DNA of 5,631 bases from Azonexus sp. (lineage in GTDB: Bacteria > Pseudomonadota > Gammaproteobacteria > Burkholderiales > Rhodocyclaceae): assembly GCA_030697085.1 (NCBI GenBank), contig JAUYQT010000819.1, positions 1-5,631 on the forward strand, given 5' to 3'. Positions 5,357-5,631 of this stretch are shown here, one piece after another. The position numbers and the translations under genes are program-made. Under the pieces are notes generated by a model. That model searched no databases and had not been told where the DNA came from. It was given only the letters and a program-made list of their open reading frames with translations. The first letter of the stretch is position 1. Every line of letters begins with the position of its first letter.

Positions 5357-5631
5357 ATGCTGCGCAAAATAGCCACAATCCGCCTGATCCTGATCCTGAT
5401 CCTGATCCTATCCCAGCAGCTATTCGCCGGGCGACTGACGCATGCCGCCGACTTGCCGACCCTGACTGAAATAGTCGGTACCGTCACCACCGTCATCGGC
5501 GAAAGTCGCATCCTGTCCGGCGCAGGACAGGAGCAATCCATCTTACGCGGTGTGTCAGTACGCGTCGGCGACCGCATCGAAACCGCCGTCGGCGGGCATG
5601 TACACATCCGCTTTATCGATGGCGGCCTGGT
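5357..5631 (+). CDS. FecR-domain exported protein, 5' part only
   Basis: The first 91 codons of a gene cut by the right edge. The ATG at 5357 has GGGAG six bases upstream (5346-5350). Residues 1-30 are a Sec signal peptide: basic MLRK, a hydrophobic core of alternating Ile and Leu, and a likely cleavage after THA or HAA (30-31). From about 36 the pattern EIVGTVTTVIGESRIL, then LRGVSVRVGDRIETAVGGHVHIRFIDGG, is the FecR fold (residues 63-90), as in periplasmic FecR-domain proteins, not the TonB-linked anti-sigma factor, whose N-terminal helix bundle is absent. The role is unknown; such proteins are often surface or periplasmic and sometimes carry LysM or repeat regions further on. It is divergent from the Crp-family regulator with a shared 233-base control region. 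Confidence 0.85.
   Translation, partial: MLRKIATIRLILILILILSQQLFAGRLTHAADLPTLTEIVGTVTTVIGESRILSGAGQEQSILRGVSVRVGDRIETAVGGHVHIRFIDGGL
5384..5407. repeat. Four perfect CTGATC hexamers in the signal-peptide coding region
   Basis: Four uninterrupted copies of CTGATC encode alternating Leu-Ile in the hydrophobic core of the FecR-domain protein's signal peptide (residues 10-17). Each copy adds two residues without altering the frame. Confidence 0.9.

Noticed and set aside
5338..5607. Open frame on the minus strand opposite the FecR-domain gene
   Set aside because: It has low-complexity Arg-Ile repeats caused by the hexamer tract and no family similarity, while the + strand frame has a ribosome site, signal peptide and FecR pattern.

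Overview
The window looks like part of a surface-polysaccharide export locus from a Gram-negative proteobacterium, probably beta- or gammaproteobacterial. That placement is inferred from the high-GC sequence, the Wzm/Wzt-type exporter, a lipid A acyltransferase-like enzyme, a Crp-family regulator with a CRP-like recognition helix, and a FecR-domain protein with a Sec signal peptide. No rRNA or other taxonomic marker is present, so the genus cannot be given.

Layout, read from the right edge leftwards. At 5357-5631 (+) is the start of an exported FecR-domain protein that runs off the edge. At 5124-5356 is a divergent regulatory region with a CRP-type palindrome, a TATAAT -10 box and a candidate promoter for the opposite gene. 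At 4434-5123 (-) is a complete Crp/Fnr-family regulator. At 4109-4433 is a 325-base non-coding stretch with simple repeats and a plausible sigma70 promoter. From 4108 down to 14 (-) lies a compact, overlapping four-gene operon: ABC-2 permease (Wzm-like), ATPase with a C-terminal carbohydrate-binding-type domain (Wzt-like), LpxL/HtrB-superfamily acyltransferase, and a TylF-family SAM-dependent O-methyltransferase with a coiled-coil tail. The methyltransferase reading frame is interrupted by one in-frame TGA.

How the genes may work together. The permease and ATPase would export a lipid-linked glycan across the inner membrane. The Wzt-type C-terminal domain suggests that a feature of the glycan, often its non-reducing end, is recognised. 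The methyltransferase could supply such a modification and the acyltransferase could acylate the glycan or its lipid carrier. The Crp-family regulator carries the SRETVxR helix that reads TGTGA half-sites. A TGTGA-N6-GCACA site lies about 41.5 bases before the predicted FecR transcription start, which suggests class II activation of that gene.

Points most worth checking: the TGA inside the methyltransferase SAM-binding region; the coiled coil built from 21-bp repeats, which resembles in concept the WbdD chain-length ruler; the G10 tract inside the permease gene; the hexamer repeat that encodes the FecR signal-peptide core; and the CRP-type operator.
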